NCBI RefSeq assembly: GCF_022829635.1
Contig: NZ_JAKSYO010000037.1
Coordinates: 1-64,000, forward strand
Direction: 5' to 3'
DNA from: Methylobacterium sp. E-066
GTDB taxonomy: Bacteria; Pseudomonadota; Alphaproteobacteria; Rhizobiales; Beijerinckiaceae
DNA length: 64,000 nucleotides
Translations under genes and position numbers: made by a program
In this document: positions 1-9,155 of the stretch, in pieces
Position numbering within the stretch: position 1 is the first letter of the stretch
Layout: every line of letters starts with the position of its first letter
The notes under the pieces: model-generated
Told to the model about the DNA's origin: nothing
The model's database searches: none
The model's input: the letters and a program-made list of their open reading frames with translations, nothing else

Positions 1-91
1 AGCAAGAGACGAGTTCCACCTCGCAGCCGCCGCCCAGAACCTGAGGAAGCTCGCAAAGCTCCTCCCGATCCCGCAGCCGAGCCCGGCCTGA
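1..91 (+). pseudogene. C-terminal tail of an IS1182/IS5-like transposase (cut by window edge)
   Basis: An open frame enters from the left edge and ends in TGA at 89-91. Its last 29 residues include RDEFHLAAAAQNLRKLAKL, which I recognise as the usual C-terminal end of IS1182-type DDE transposases. The N-terminal part lies outside the window, so I cannot say whether the element is intact. Two other relics of the same family (near 7990-8187 and 42351-42488) carry different segments of such a protein. The family call is from memory of the motif and has not been checked by search. Confidence 0.55.
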
Positions 92-289
92 CCGGCTGGC
101 GACACCCAGCTCGAGGGCGAGGGCTCATCCCGCCCCTCTCCGATCTCGGCCGCCAACGAGTTTTTCAACGAAATCGGTCGCAAGCAGCCTGTTGCTGCTC
201 CATGGCGCCTCGTTCCGTAAGCGCGCGTTATGCGAACGATTCCTCTGAGGATCGCAACCCGACCGCGGCGCTGCATCCGGACGCGGACA

Positions 290-352
290 TTCCATCTCCG
301 ACCCAACCCGGCTGTTCTGAAGCATGCGTAAGCAGCCCGAAAGCGGTCATTC
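290..352. repeat. Dispersed intergenic repeat, copy 1
   Basis: This short segment matches the repeat at 49115-49234. Near-identical words are ccgacccaacccggctgttc (298-316 region) against ccggcccaacccggctgttc (49182-49201), and cccgaaagcggtcat occurs exactly at 336-350 and 49220-49234. The rest of 92-346 between the transposase tail and the MFS stop holds no gene that I can support. Confidence 0.55.
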
Positions 353-1564
353 GATCCGATCAGCCCTTCTCGGTGGGGACAGCCATTGCAGGACGGTCGC
401 GATTGCCGAGACGACCAGGACAGCGCCGAGATAAGTCTGGGTCGTACCCAAGAAGCCGGCCAGCGGAACGGCGAAGCCTGCAGCGATGGGGGGGACGCTT
501 AAGGACAGGTAGGTGACCAGAAAGATCGCCGCGAAGAGTTCGGCACGCTCGTGCACCGGGGTAAGCAGCACGAGCGATTGGATAAGGCCGCTGAACGATG
601 CGCCTAGCCCCGCGCCGGCGACCGCGCTGCCGACGAAGAACAGCGCCAACGCTCCGGTGCCGATCGACACGAGCAGGAGGCCAACCCCGGCCGTCACCGC
701 CGCCATGCCCACGACAGCCATGCGCCTAGGCGGCAGGCCACGCATCATCAGCGGCGACACGGCGCCGGCGCCACACAGCACGGCGACGGTGGCGCCGTTC
801 AGCAATCCGCTGCTGACGCCGAAGACAGTGCGCAACAGCGACGGCCCGAGCGCGCTAACGAAGCCGCCCAGCGCCCAGATCGATAGGAGCAACGGCAGCC
901 CGCGCGTGAAGCCGTCGCGCGCCGAACAGGCGACATGCACGCTCGGCACCATGGAACGAAGCAGGCCGGGCACCGGGCTTGCCGTCTTGGGAATAAGCAG
1001 AACAATCGACGCACCCAGGCAGAACAGCCCCCCGAGCAAGCCGAACGCCCAGATCTCCGCCCTGTCCGTCACGCCGAGCAGCACGCCGGTGACGAAGGCG
1101 CCCGTCGCCAGCCCCGCGAGCGGCGAGATGCTTGTAAACAGGCTGCCAAGCGCCTTGCGGGCCGGTGGCGCCGCCTCGATCACCGCGGCTGACAGGGCGC
1201 CGTTGACCACGCCCATGGATATGCCCTGGGCGATCCGGGCGGCCAGCAATCCGCCGATGCCGTCTGCCGTTAGGAAAAGCGCTATGGACACGACCTGGAT
1301 GACCAGCGCCGCTACGATCACCGGCTTGCGTCCCAGGTGGTCGGAGAGCGACCCGGCCACGAGCAGCGTCACTAACAGCACCAGGGAGTAGATGCTGAAC
1401 GCGACCGTCAGCATGCCCGGGGAGAAACCCCAACGCTCCTGGAACACGACGAACAAGGGCGAGGGCACGCTGCTCGACACGAAGAACAGGAACAGGATGG
1501 CCGCGAGCAGCGGGAACGCGATCGAGGAGGAGCGATGCGGTTGGAGGGCGGGGGCTTCCGGCAA
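347..1564 (-). CDS. MFS transporter, drug:H+ antiporter-like
   Basis: Predicted inner-membrane major facilitator of about 405 residues with roughly twelve hydrophobic segments. The motif-A sequence GSLSDHLGRK lies at residues 71-80 in the loop after TM2, typical of DHA1-type exporters. The substrate cannot be told. The start is uncertain: the first in-frame start is TTG at 1564 and there is no upstream ATG in frame, although the hydrophobic N-terminus begins soon after it. The gene is divergent from a LysR gene at 1675 across about 110 bp, the standard arrangement of an efflux pump and its regulator. Regulation by that LysR protein is inferred from position. Confidence 0.85.
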   Translation of the reverse strand: MPEAPALQPHRSSSIAFPLLAAILFLFFVSSSVPSPLFVVFQERWGFSPGMLTVAFSIYSLVLLVTLLVAGSLSDHLGRKPVIVAALVIQVVSIALFLTADGIGGLLAARIAQGISMGVVNGALSAAVIEAAPPARKALGSLFTSISPLAGLATGAFVTGVLLGVTDRAEIWAFGLLGGLFCLGASIVLLIPKTASPVPGLLRSMVPSVHVACSARDGFTRGLPLLLSIWALGGFVSALGPSLLRTVFGVSSGLLNGATVAVLCGAGAVSPLMMRGLPPRRMAVVGMAAVTAGVGLLLVSIGTGALALFFVGSAVAGAGLGASFSGLIQSLVLLTPVHERAELFAAIFLVTYLSLSVPPIAAGFAVPLAGFLGTTQTYLGAVLVVSAIATVLQWLSPPRRADRIE

Positions 1565-1674
1565 GCTGCTATCCGCGAAGTCGATGGAGGCTCCCGGAAC
1601 TGAAGCCTGCTCGGCATATCGCGCGGCGCGTCGCAGTGTTGAAATCGAACCTTCTGCCTGTTGTTATCGAGCAA

Positions 1675-2577
1675 ATGGATACCCGGAACCTCGATCTCGG
1701 CCTACTCGTCACGCTCGAAGCCCTGCTGGCGGAAAGGAACGTCACGCGTGCCGCCCAGCGCCTGAACCTGAGCCAACCCGCCTTGTCCGCCCGGCTGGCG
1801 CGGCTTCGCGAGGCTTTCGGCGATCCCCTCCTCATTCCGGCACAGCGCGGGATGGTCCTGACCCAGCGCGCCGTCGAGCTTCGACAACCGTTGCATGAAG
1901 CGTTGGAGGGTGTCCGCAGGGTAGTGGCAGATGGAGCACCGTTCGACCCGGCGACCATGCAGGCCACCCTGGTGATCGCCGCGACCGACTACCAGCAGTA
2001 TGCGCTGCTCACCCGCTTCTCGGTCGCGCTCAGGACCGAGGCGCCCAAGGTCCGCATTGCCTGGCGTGCCCTGGACGTGCTGGCGCTCGCCACGCAGTTG
2101 GAGCGTGGCGAGGTCGACCTAGCCTTGGCATCTTCAGACCATGCACCGGCGGCCATGCGCCAGCGTCAGCTCTATTGTGAGGATTACACGGTGATCGCCC
2201 GGCAGGGACACCCGACCGTACAGGGATATGTCAGCCTGGACGTGTTCTGTACTTTGGAGCACGTTGTGGTGTCTCCCCAAGGCGGCGGGTTCTCGGGACC
2301 TACCGATGCGGCACTAGAGGCCGTCGGCCGCCGCCGCACCGTAGCCCTGTCCACGTCGGGGTTCCTGATCGTGCCGGAGGTCGTGTCACGATCCGACATG
2401 ATTGCTTTGGTCCCACGGCGGATCGCCGATGGCTGGTCGGATCGGGTGCAGGTGCTAGACCCGCCGCTCACCATCCCTGTCTTTACCATCGCGAGTGTCT
2501 GGCATGACCGGACGACCAACCATCCGGCACAACGCTGGCTGCGTGATCGGCTGACGATGTTGGCCGCCGAGGGATAA
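1675..2577 (+). CDS. LysR-family transcriptional regulator (NodD/NahR-like subgroup)
   Basis: A 300-residue regulator. The N-terminal winged HTH covers about residues 5-64 and includes NVTRAAQRLNLSQPALSARL followed by FGDPLL, the pattern of the NodD/NahR/LinR branch. A periplasmic-binding-like co-inducer domain fills the rest. I chose ATG at 1675 (MDTRNLDL) because LysR proteins of this branch begin just before this point; a longer TTG-initiated form from 1636 is possible. It is divergent from the MFS transporter and probably controls it. The inducer is unknown. Confidence 0.88.
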   Translation: MDTRNLDLGLLVTLEALLAERNVTRAAQRLNLSQPALSARLARLREAFGDPLLIPAQRGMVLTQRAVELRQPLHEALEGVRRVVADGAPFDPATMQATLVIAATDYQQYALLTRFSVALRTEAPKVRIAWRALDVLALATQLERGEVDLALASSDHAPAAMRQRQLYCEDYTVIARQGHPTVQGYVSLDVFCTLEHVVVSPQGGGFSGPTDAALEAVGRRRTVALSTSGFLIVPEVVSRSDMIALVPRRIADGWSDRVQVLDPPLTIPVFTIASVWHDRTTNHPAQRWLRDRLTMLAAEG

Positions 2578-2664
2578 GCACCGACCGCACTGCTGTAGGC
2601 GGCCATTCACCGGCTTTCTCGAAACACCATCATTTTCGGGAAAGCGCCCCGGATCACTAACGGC

Positions 2665-2885
2665 AGCTTTCGATATATCCCACGCTCAAAGCAGTCGGGC
2701 CGTTTCCCATCCAACCCGGCCATCCAGAGGCACTAACCAACGCGACTGGAACTGGCCGAAAGCCGCCTGTCCGGTTCGGAGAAAGTCGGCCGGAAAAGCG
2801 GACAGGCTCCTACCGACCCAACCTAGCCGCCCGGACCCCTCCCGTCGCTTCTCCGAAGCGGCCGTTCGTCGGCGGTCTAGCGTCT
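2665..2885. repeat. Dispersed intergenic repeat, copy 2
   Basis: The 381-bp gap from 2578 to 2958 contains no convincing gene. It carries ctggccgaaagc at 2752-2763, followed by gtccg and then aaagcggacaggct with cccaacct further on. The same order of words occurs at 49121-49201. A second gaagcggcc word lies near 2856. Confidence 0.55.
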
Positions 2886-2958
2886 TCGTTCGATGCACCC
2901 TTTTGCGGTGTGCGCCTTCTCACTGCGTCTATTATAGCAGGTGCCTTAGGGAGCCCAG

Positions 2959-3480
2959 ATGAGCATCAGCATCTACGACGTCAGCGTCCCCGTCTTCGTC
3001 AACGCGCTTCGCAACATGAGCACTTGGCTCGACAAGGCGGCATCAGAGAAGCCAGAAGCCGAGTTGCTCGTCCAGCGGCTGGCTCCCGACATGAAGCCTC
3101 TGCCTGCTCAGTATCAAATGGCATCCGACAGTGCGAAGAACGCGGTGGCACGGCTGGCTGGGATCGAAGCGCCCTCGATGCCCGACGTCGAGACGACCTT
3201 CGCCGAACTCAAGGAGCGCTGTGCCAGGACGATCGCCTTCGTTGAAGGCATCGATCCGGCGGCGCTGGCCTCAGGCGCGGAGCGGGAGGTGGAGCTGAAG
3301 TTCCCGAATGGCATGGGATACCGCTTCAGTGGGCAAACCTATCTGACCGGCTTCGCGCTTCCGAACTTCTTCTTCCACGTGACAACAGCCTACGGGATCC
3401 TCCGGGGCGCTGGCGTGAGCCTCGGCAAGCCGGATTTTCTCCAGCATCTCGGGCCGCCGAACATTCACGCGGCGCAGTAG
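2959..3480 (+). CDS. DUF1993 family protein
   Basis: A 173-residue cytosolic protein that matches the DUF1993 family throughout: N-terminal SISIYDVSVPVF, a central helical stretch, and the C-terminal segment with FFFHVTTAYGILR and the closing GKPDFL. The helical-bundle fold relates it to DinB-like proteins. The biochemical role is unknown. The start is ATG at 2959 with aggga about 8 bases upstream. The flanking genes are LysR regulators and do not indicate a function. Confidence 0.85.
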   Translation: MSISIYDVSVPVFVNALRNMSTWLDKAASEKPEAELLVQRLAPDMKPLPAQYQMASDSAKNAVARLAGIEAPSMPDVETTFAELKERCARTIAFVEGIDPAALASGAEREVELKFPNGMGYRFSGQTYLTGFALPNFFFHVTTAYGILRGAGVSLGKPDFLQHLGPPNIHAAQ

Positions 3481-3526
3481 TCGCTCCGGTTCCCCGCGGT
3501 CGGAGGAGCATTCGACCGTGTCCGAC

Positions 3527-4428
3527 CTAAACAGGTCGTGCTTCAACCCAACGCACGGCATCGATCAGGGCGCGGAGCGCCGGGGTAGCCTGCTGGCTCG
3601 GATGGTAGAGGTGGTAACCGGGGAAGGGCGTGCACCAGTCCGCCAGAACCTGCACGAGGTGGCCCGCCTGGATGTCGGCGGCCACATCCTCCTCCAGCAT
3701 GTAGCCGAGCCCGGCACCGGCCCGCACGGCCGCCCCCCGAGGGCCGCATCATTGACGGTGAGTTGCCCGCTTGCACGCACGCGCACGTCTTGGCCGTCGC
3801 GCGCGAACTCCCACGGCAGCAATCCACCCCCGCCGACCAGCCGGTAGTTGACGCAGTTGTGCGCCTCCAGGTCGGCAGGCGTCCCGGGCCACGGATGGCG
3901 CGCGAAGTAGGCGGGTGTGCCGACCACCACCGTGCGCAGGTCCGGCCCCAGCCGCACCGCTACCATGTCGCGCTCCACCGTCTCGCCGAAGCGGATGCCG
4001 GCATCGAAACGGGCAGTAACGATGTCGGTCAGGCGGTCGTCGATGACGACCTCGACTGATACGGCCGGATGATCGAGGAGGAAGCGTGGCAGGGCTGGGT
4101 CAAGCACTCGGCGCGCGGCCGAAGAAAAGGTCGTCAGCCGCAGCGAACCGGACGGCGCGCCGCGCCAGTCGGCGAGCGCTGCAAGCCCGCGCTCGACCTC
4201 CGCCAGCGCCGGGGCCAGCGAACGCACGAGCCGCTCGCCCGCCGGCGTCGGCGCGACGCTACGCGTGGTGCGCGCGAGCAGCCGGACCCCGAGCCGTTCC
4301 TCCAGCCCCCGCACGGCGTGGCTGAGCGCCGAGGGGGACAAGCCGAGCTCGGCCGCCGCCCGCGTGAAGCTGCGGGTGCGCGCGACCGCCGCGAAGGCCG
4401 CGAGATCATCGAGCGTGCCCCGTCGCAT
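3527..4428 (-). pseudogene. LysR-family regulator with a 3' frameshift
   Basis: The frame from 4428 begins with a good LysR HTH (RTRSFTRAAAELGLSPSALS, about residues 16-35) and continues through the effector domain to VNDAALG. It then runs into non-LysR residues. The natural C-terminus, containing AGAGLGYMLEEDV and ending HPSQQATPALRALIDAVRW, is in another frame that ends at 3527. The switch lies at the six-C run 3733-3738, so a one-base insertion there (real, or a base-calling error) explains it. With one base removed the protein is about 300 residues, normal for the family. It is divergent from the aldo/keto reductase at 4525, which it would be expected to control. DNA-binding could survive in the truncated form, but effector sensing probably would not. 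Confidence 0.8.
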
Positions 4429-4524
4429 TCCTGAACTCCGCTCACAAGCCCTTGCCGATGTTTGGGGCTAATCGCCTACGAACGGCGGCTCTATCCTGTG
4501 GGGTATCAGCAGGGATATGCAACA

Positions 4525-5646
4525 ATGGACCTCACGCATTACCGTACGCTCGGCCGCTCCGGCCTTGCGGTCAGTCCGCTCGCGCTCGGCACCATGACCT
4601 TCGGCACCGCGCGCTGGGGGCTGGACGAGGCCGGCAGCCGCGCCGTGTTCGATGCCTACCTGGAGCGGGGCGGCAATTTCATCGACACAGCCGATGTGTA
4701 CGCGGGCGGTGAGGGCGAGGCGATGCTCGGCCGCTTCATCGGCGAGCGCGGCTTGCGCGACCGGATCGTCCTCGCGACGAAATCTGGCTTTGCCACGGGC
4801 AAGGGGCCGCACGCAGGCGGCAACGGCGCCAAGCATGTTCACGCGGCGCTGGAAGGCTCACTACGTCGCCTGCAGACCGATTACGTCGATCTCTACTGGG
4901 TGCACGTTTGGGACGGGATCACGCCGGCGGAGGAGCTGCTGGAGACCATGGCTGGTCTCGTGCGCGCCGGGAAGGTCCGGTACTGGGGTCTCTCGAACAC
5001 GCCCGCGTGGTACGTCGCCAAGCTCGCGACGGTGGCCGCAATACGCGGCCTGCCGGGGCCGATCGCGTTGCAATACTTCTACGCGCTCGTGAACCGGGAG
5101 GTGGAGGACGAGCATGTCCCGCTCGCTGCCGAGTTCGGCATGGGCGTGGTGCCATGGTCGCCGCTCGCCTACGGGCTGTTGAGCGGCAAGTACGATCGCG
5201 TGACGGTTGAGGCTGCGGGTCCGCGGGCAGGCGGCCTGCCGAAGGATGCTGCTCAGTCGGGCGAGGCGCGCCCCGCCGACGACAAGCGTCTCGACGGGTC
5301 CAACCCGTTCGGAGACAGCCTGTTCACGCCGCGCAACTGGGACATCGTCGAAGGTGTGCGCCGGGTGTCGGTGGCCATCGGGCAATCGCCGGCGCGCGTT
5401 GCGCTCGCTTGGGTGGTCGGACGATCGGGTGTCGCCTCGACGCTGATGGGGGTGAGCCGGCCGGAGCAGGTGGCCGACAACATCGCCGCGCTCGATCTCA
5501 TGCTTTCCCCAGAGCATCGCGCCGCCCTGGATGCGGTCAGCGCACCGGTGGAGCCGCGTCTGATCTACGGCCTGTCACGACCGTCGTTGCGGCAGGCCGT
5601 CGTGTTCGGCGGCGCGCAGGTTCAAGCCCCAAACGAGATGCTCTGA
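4525..5646 (+). CDS. Aldo/keto reductase
   Basis: A 373-residue NADPH-dependent oxidoreductase with a TIM-barrel fold. The AKR catalytic tetrad is visible as D54 and Y59 (in NFIDTADVY), K86 (LATKSG) and H127 (YWVHVWD). The C-terminal cofactor-binding region contains TLMGVSRPEQVADN. The closest type is the YajO/AKR11-like group that reduces small aldehydes, but the substrate is not determined. ATG at 4525 (MDLTHYRTL) begins at the normal family position; a longer frame from 4462 adds an unlikely leader. It is divergent from the damaged LysR gene, a pairing common for AKR genes. Confidence 0.88.
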   Translation: MDLTHYRTLGRSGLAVSPLALGTMTFGTARWGLDEAGSRAVFDAYLERGGNFIDTADVYAGGEGEAMLGRFIGERGLRDRIVLATKSGFATGKGPHAGGNGAKHVHAALEGSLRRLQTDYVDLYWVHVWDGITPAEELLETMAGLVRAGKVRYWGLSNTPAWYVAKLATVAAIRGLPGPIALQYFYALVNREVEDEHVPLAAEFGMGVVPWSPLAYGLLSGKYDRVTVEAAGPRAGGLPKDAAQSGEARPADDKRLDGSNPFGDSLFTPRNWDIVEGVRRVSVAIGQSPARVALAWVVGRSGVASTLMGVSRPEQVADNIAALDLMLSPEHRAALDAVSAPVEPRLIYGLSRPSLRQAVVFGGAQVQAPNEML

Positions 5647-5811
5647 GGAAACCCCTTCCTCGCTCACTCGCTCTCGGGTGGAGCAAGTCACCGAAGGACA
5701 GTATTCCGCGTCGTGAGCTTTGGCCGCAAGGTTCGCTTTCAGCGACACGACGCCGAGAGCGGACCGGCAGCTTACCACCCGTCACAGCCGTTCATGGGGG
5801 CGATCTACAAC

Positions 5812-5910
5812 GACGAGATCTGGCCGAAAGCCGAATGACTGCTTCTGATTGATGCCGCGCTGAAGCGGACACGGTCGCTCCGGCATCGGTTTGAGGCACC
5901 AGTCCGTTAT
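5812..5910. repeat. Dispersed intergenic repeat, copy 3
   Basis: The gap between the aldo/keto reductase and the MscS channel carries ctggccgaaagc at 5820-5831, then gaatgactgcttc and gctgaagcggacacgg. These are the same words in the same order as in the other copies. No gene is supported in 5647-5937. A small hairpin (gaggaa/ttcctc, 5645-5661) overlaps the reductase stop codon. Confidence 0.5.
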
Positions 5911-5937
5911 CGCGCCCCGCTCGCTGTGTTCGACCGG

Positions 5938-7791
5938 TCAGCTACTCAGCGGGATGCCCGCTCCGGCCATGCCGGACAGGACGTGGCGCAGCAGGTCCGA
6001 TCTCACCCGCCCCTGGCTGCCAGGCACCGTCCGGACCAGCACTGCCATCCTTACGGATGCCTCGGACAGGGCCGTCGCACCCAGGAACGCGGGCGGCGTA
6101 GTAAGCAAGGGAGCGAGCGCCTCGTCGGCCTCCACCGCCGCGATAGCCGCAGTGATCACGCCAGCTGCGGCTTCGTAGGGCACGCCGTGCGGCACGTAGA
6201 TCGGCACCTCCAGCCCTGCCCAGTCGCGCGAAAAGTTCGTCACCGCCTTCAACTCGCCGAAGGCCACCGTGTGCATGTGCCCGCTGTCGTCGCGCAGCCG
6301 GACCGAGCGCAGCGAGAACGCCTCGACCCGGCCCTGCAGGCCGCCGCTTTCGATCGTCTCGCCAACTCGGAACGCGTCGTCGAGCAGCAGGAAGAAGCCC
6401 GCGATCACGTCGCGCACCAGCGCCTGCGCCCCGAATCCGATCGTTAGGCCGACCACGCCGGCACCGGCCAGCAGCGGCCCGATCTGCAGGCCGAAGGTCG
6501 AGGCGATGCCCAGGATCGCCGTGACCGCGAGCGCGACGAGCACTACCGTGCGCAGGGCGGGCAGGACCGTGGCGAGGCGATCCGCGCGCGAGTCGCTGTC
6601 CGCCCGGGCGAGACCACGGTCGATCAAGCTGCGGACGATCTGCCAGGCAAGGTCGGCGCCCAGTAGGATCAGCAGGGCGGACACGATCTCGGTCGTAGCC
6701 ACTGCGCCTAAGCCTTCGTCAGACCCGGGCGCGCCCCGGACCACCAGCAGCAGCCCCGCGATCAACGCGACGTTGCGGGCGGCGTGGGCGACGATGCGCT
6801 CCTCGCGTGTCAGCGCTCCCGAGCGGTTCGGACCGAACGCGATCGTGCGCGCCGCGTCGCCGAGCGCCAACGCCAGCGCCGGCGCGAGGCCCATCACCAG
6901 CGCGGCCCACGCCACGGCGGAGAGGCAGGCCTGGGCCAGCAGCCACGCGGTGATGGGGACGAGGGCCAGCGCTACAATCGCCGGGCGCGGCGGATGTCTG
7001 TCCGCCCCGTGCCGCGCCAGGACGACGGCGCAGACTACCGCCGGTGTCAGGATGGCAGCGAGCAGCAGACCCAGGCTCGTGGATGCGTCGGCGACGGCCG
7101 CTCCGGCGCCAGCCAGCCGCAGAAGCGCCGACCACAAGAGCCCCGCCGCCAGGGTAAGAGCCACGACCGTGACACCGTGCTGCGCGCGCCAGGCCGCATT
7201 CGTCGGCAGGGCGACGAGGCGCAGCCGCGGTCCGCCGGGGGCGAGCAGGAAGCGGCCGAGCACGCGCGCGCTGCGCACGGCGACGATGGCAAGCAGCACG
7301 TCCAGCGCCATGATGCCAGCTGCGGCCGGGGGGGCCGCAGCGAGGTAGGCGAGGCAGGCACCCGCTGCGAAGCTCAGGACCAAGCATTGGGCGAACAGCA
7401 GGCGCTGGGCCTGGGCGACAGCCCGCTGGCGCACAGTGGCAAGCGGGCTGTCGGCGATCCGGCGCATCCATGTCGCGGACCAGCGGAAGAACAGGCGCTC
7501 GGCGAGCCACCCTCCGAACCAAAGCATGAGGAGTCGCACAGCCAAGCCAATCGGGCTCGTCCGCTCGTCTGCCACGAGCGTTGAGGCGGCTTGGCTAGTC
7601 GCTGCGGGGACCCCGGCGGCAGCCGCGACCAGATCGCCCGTTCTGTCGCGGATCGCGCGGAGGTACTGGTCAAGATCGTGACCGAACGCAGAAATACCGA
7701 ATCCGATTGATGGACCCTGGGCGTGTGCTGTGATGGGGACCATTGTAAGTGCGGCAACGACCAACAGCCGCCCAAGCCGGATCTTCAGCAC
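5938..7791 (-). CDS. MscS-family mechanosensitive ion channel
   Basis: A 617-residue membrane protein. It has an N-terminal signal-like segment ending in AHAQ near residue 25, a long region with about eight hydrophobic segments, and a C-terminal MscS core. The pore helix is at about residues 443-472 (GVVGLTIGFGAQ, then LVRDVIAGFF), followed by the beta-domain with DSGHMHTVAFGELK. The length and extra N-terminal helices place it in the larger YbdG/YnaI-like MscS class rather than the small MscS. It should act in the inner membrane as an osmotic-downshock release channel. It is transcribed alone; neighbours on both sides are repeats or relics. Confidence 0.87.
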   Translation of the reverse strand: MLKIRLGRLLVVAALTMVPITAHAQGPSIGFGISAFGHDLDQYLRAIRDRTGDLVAAAAGVPAATSQAASTLVADERTSPIGLAVRLLMLWFGGWLAERLFFRWSATWMRRIADSPLATVRQRAVAQAQRLLFAQCLVLSFAAGACLAYLAAAPPAAAGIMALDVLLAIVAVRSARVLGRFLLAPGGPRLRLVALPTNAAWRAQHGVTVVALTLAAGLLWSALLRLAGAGAAVADASTSLGLLLAAILTPAVVCAVVLARHGADRHPPRPAIVALALVPITAWLLAQACLSAVAWAALVMGLAPALALALGDAARTIAFGPNRSGALTREERIVAHAARNVALIAGLLLVVRGAPGSDEGLGAVATTEIVSALLILLGADLAWQIVRSLIDRGLARADSDSRADRLATVLPALRTVVLVALAVTAILGIASTFGLQIGPLLAGAGVVGLTIGFGAQALVRDVIAGFFLLLDDAFRVGETIESGGLQGRVEAFSLRSVRLRDDSGHMHTVAFGELKAVTNFSRDWAGLEVPIYVPHGVPYEAAAGVITAAIAAVEADEALAPLLTTPPAFLGATALSEASVRMAVLVRTVPGSQGRVRSDLLRHVLSGMAGAGIPLSS

Positions 7792-7989
7792 GTTGGACCT
7801 GCATGCATAAATTGCGTCCCGATACTCGAAGGCCGGCGCGACCTCGCCACTCGGGTCGTCCGCCCGCTCCTACACGCCCCCAGCGGCGCGTGTCACCGAG
7901 AGCCCTGGACTTTTTGTCTCGGGATCTGATCGCGCATCAGCGGGCGGCATCGGTCGAGCGTACGGGGCAGGCCGACACACCGACTATGA

Positions 7990-8187
7990 CATCGAACATC
8001 TCAAGTGATCGACCTCGACCGCGCCGTGATCGTCGACTTCGAGGCCAGCCGTGCGATCCGGCAGGCGGAGGTCGGGGCGGCCCGTACCATGGTCGCGCGC
8101 ACGCAGGATCGCTTTGGGCTATGGTCGGCGCGGCTTGCGGCTGACCGGTCGTCTATTTTGTCACTCGTGGGGACGGGACGGAGCTGA
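7990..8187 (+). pseudogene. Internal fragment of an IS1182-like transposase
   Basis: From 8005 the frame reads VIDLDRAVIVDFEAS and AIRQAEVGAARTMV, then QDRFGLWSARLAAD, ending at TGA 8185-8187. This corresponds to the middle of IS1182-type transposases (a segment I remember as NYLIDLDRAVIVDVEA, then RFGL, then LAADTAYGS). The sequence just upstream (TDYDIEH) fits the family in a neighbouring frame, so a frameshift is also present. Neither the N-terminal nor the C-terminal part is here. It is a non-functional relic. Confidence 0.55.
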
Positions 8188-8190
8188 GTC

Positions 8191-8583
8191 TTGCGGTTCA
8201 ACCATATCGCTAACCGGGTGAATCCGGGTCATTTTCAGACCGTCGTGGATATGTTCGTCAAGCAGCTGGGATTTGTGGAACTGCGGCGCACTAATCGGGC
8301 CGTATGGTTGCGGCAACCCGGGGCCAATGTGGACCTGCAGCTCAGCGGCAGCGACACCGGGCACCGCGATCAAGACCGAGAGCGCTCGCAGATCTCATTC
8401 CTTAGCGGCACCCCAGAAGCTGACCTTAACCGGCTGGCTGCATGGCTCGCTGCGAGGGGGCTACGCGCTCATGTCGGCGCCTATTCCGGTCGCGAATTCT
8501 ACCTGGACGCGCCGGAGGCGTTCGTCGATTTCGTGGTCGAAGCGATGTTGCCCGAACTGGCGGCCTACGACGTCGTGGCATGA
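8191..8583 (+). CDS. VOC superfamily (glyoxalase/dioxygenase-like) protein
   Basis: A 130-residue protein with the vicinal oxygen chelate fold. It begins RFNHIANRVN, carries the family-type FVKQLGFVELRR strand-helix, and ends with the second module containing GREFYLDAPEAFVDF. Such proteins bind a divalent metal through H/E residues at strand ends; H5 and E126-region acids are candidates. The proposed start is TTG at 8191 with gacggag upstream at good spacing; no ATG is in frame near it. The substrate is unknown and the gene stands alone between relics. Confidence 0.7.
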   Translation: MRFNHIANRVNPGHFQTVVDMFVKQLGFVELRRTNRAVWLRQPGANVDLQLSGSDTGHRDQDRERSQISFLSGTPEADLNRLAAWLAARGLRAHVGAYSGREFYLDAPEAFVDFVVEAMLPELAAYDVVA

Positions 8584-8639
8584 CCCATTTCTGCCATCCA
8601 GAAGGTCTGATTGGTTGCGACTCGGTTAGCCTCAAATGC

Positions 8640-8740
8640 CCGGGTCTGGCCGATAGCGGAAGAGCCGCTTCCAAGCGAGCTGTCCACCAAAACGGACGTA
8701 AGCTCGGCCAGTTTCCGTACCCGCGCTCTATGTCCGACGC
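8640..8740. repeat. Dispersed intergenic repeat, copy 4 (degenerate)
   Basis: ctggccgatagc at 8646-8657 differs by one base from the repeat core ctggccgaaagc. It is followed by gccgcttcc and aaacggac words in the usual order. This lies between the VOC gene and an IS110 relic. Confidence 0.4.
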
Positions 8741-8826
8741 TGCACCAACGCGTAGAGCCCGAGTAGCGCTAACCGGACCGGCTGGCTTTAGACCGGCCTG
8801 ATGCGAGGCCGACCAACCAGCGCGGG

Positions 8827-9011
8827 CGGACAAGGTCGGCGCGGGGCGTGCTCAACATGGCCGCTCTGACCGCGATCCGACGCGGCTCCCCCTTCCGCCC
8901 CTTCTATGAGCGGCTGGCCCAGCGAGGCCTGCCGAAGAAGGTCCCCTCGTAGCCGTAATGCGAAAGCGCCTGATGACGCTCGACGCCATCGTTCGCGAAC
9001 TTACGCCATGG
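8827..9011 (+). pseudogene. C-terminal relic of an IS110-family transposase, frameshifted
   Basis: The frame around ATG 8857 reads MAALTAIRRGSPFRPFYERL, then LPKK, typical of the Transposase_20 domain of IS110 elements. After gtcccc (8941-8946) it hits a stop, but in the next frame the expected continuation PLVAVMRKRLMTLDAIVREL, then TPW, appears and ends near 9011. A loss of one C in this run explains the break. The N-terminal DEDD domain is absent, so this is a decayed fragment. I see no terminal repeats; IS110 elements usually lack them. Confidence 0.65.
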
Positions 9012-9155
9012 CGGTCATTCTCCGCTCGACCTTCAACACGGCCTTAGTCGTCGCGGTGCCGCCATGGAGAACCTGCCGCATAGCGCATCCCTTCATGCTG
9101 CATCAGTCGCGCCACCACACAGCAGGAGAGCACATCTGGCTCGCCTGTCTGCACT

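Noticed and set aside
6269..7348. Plus-strand frame opposite the MscS gene
   Set aside because: It has Ala/Arg/Ser/Thr-rich shadow composition and no domain; the opposite strand encodes a clear MscS core.
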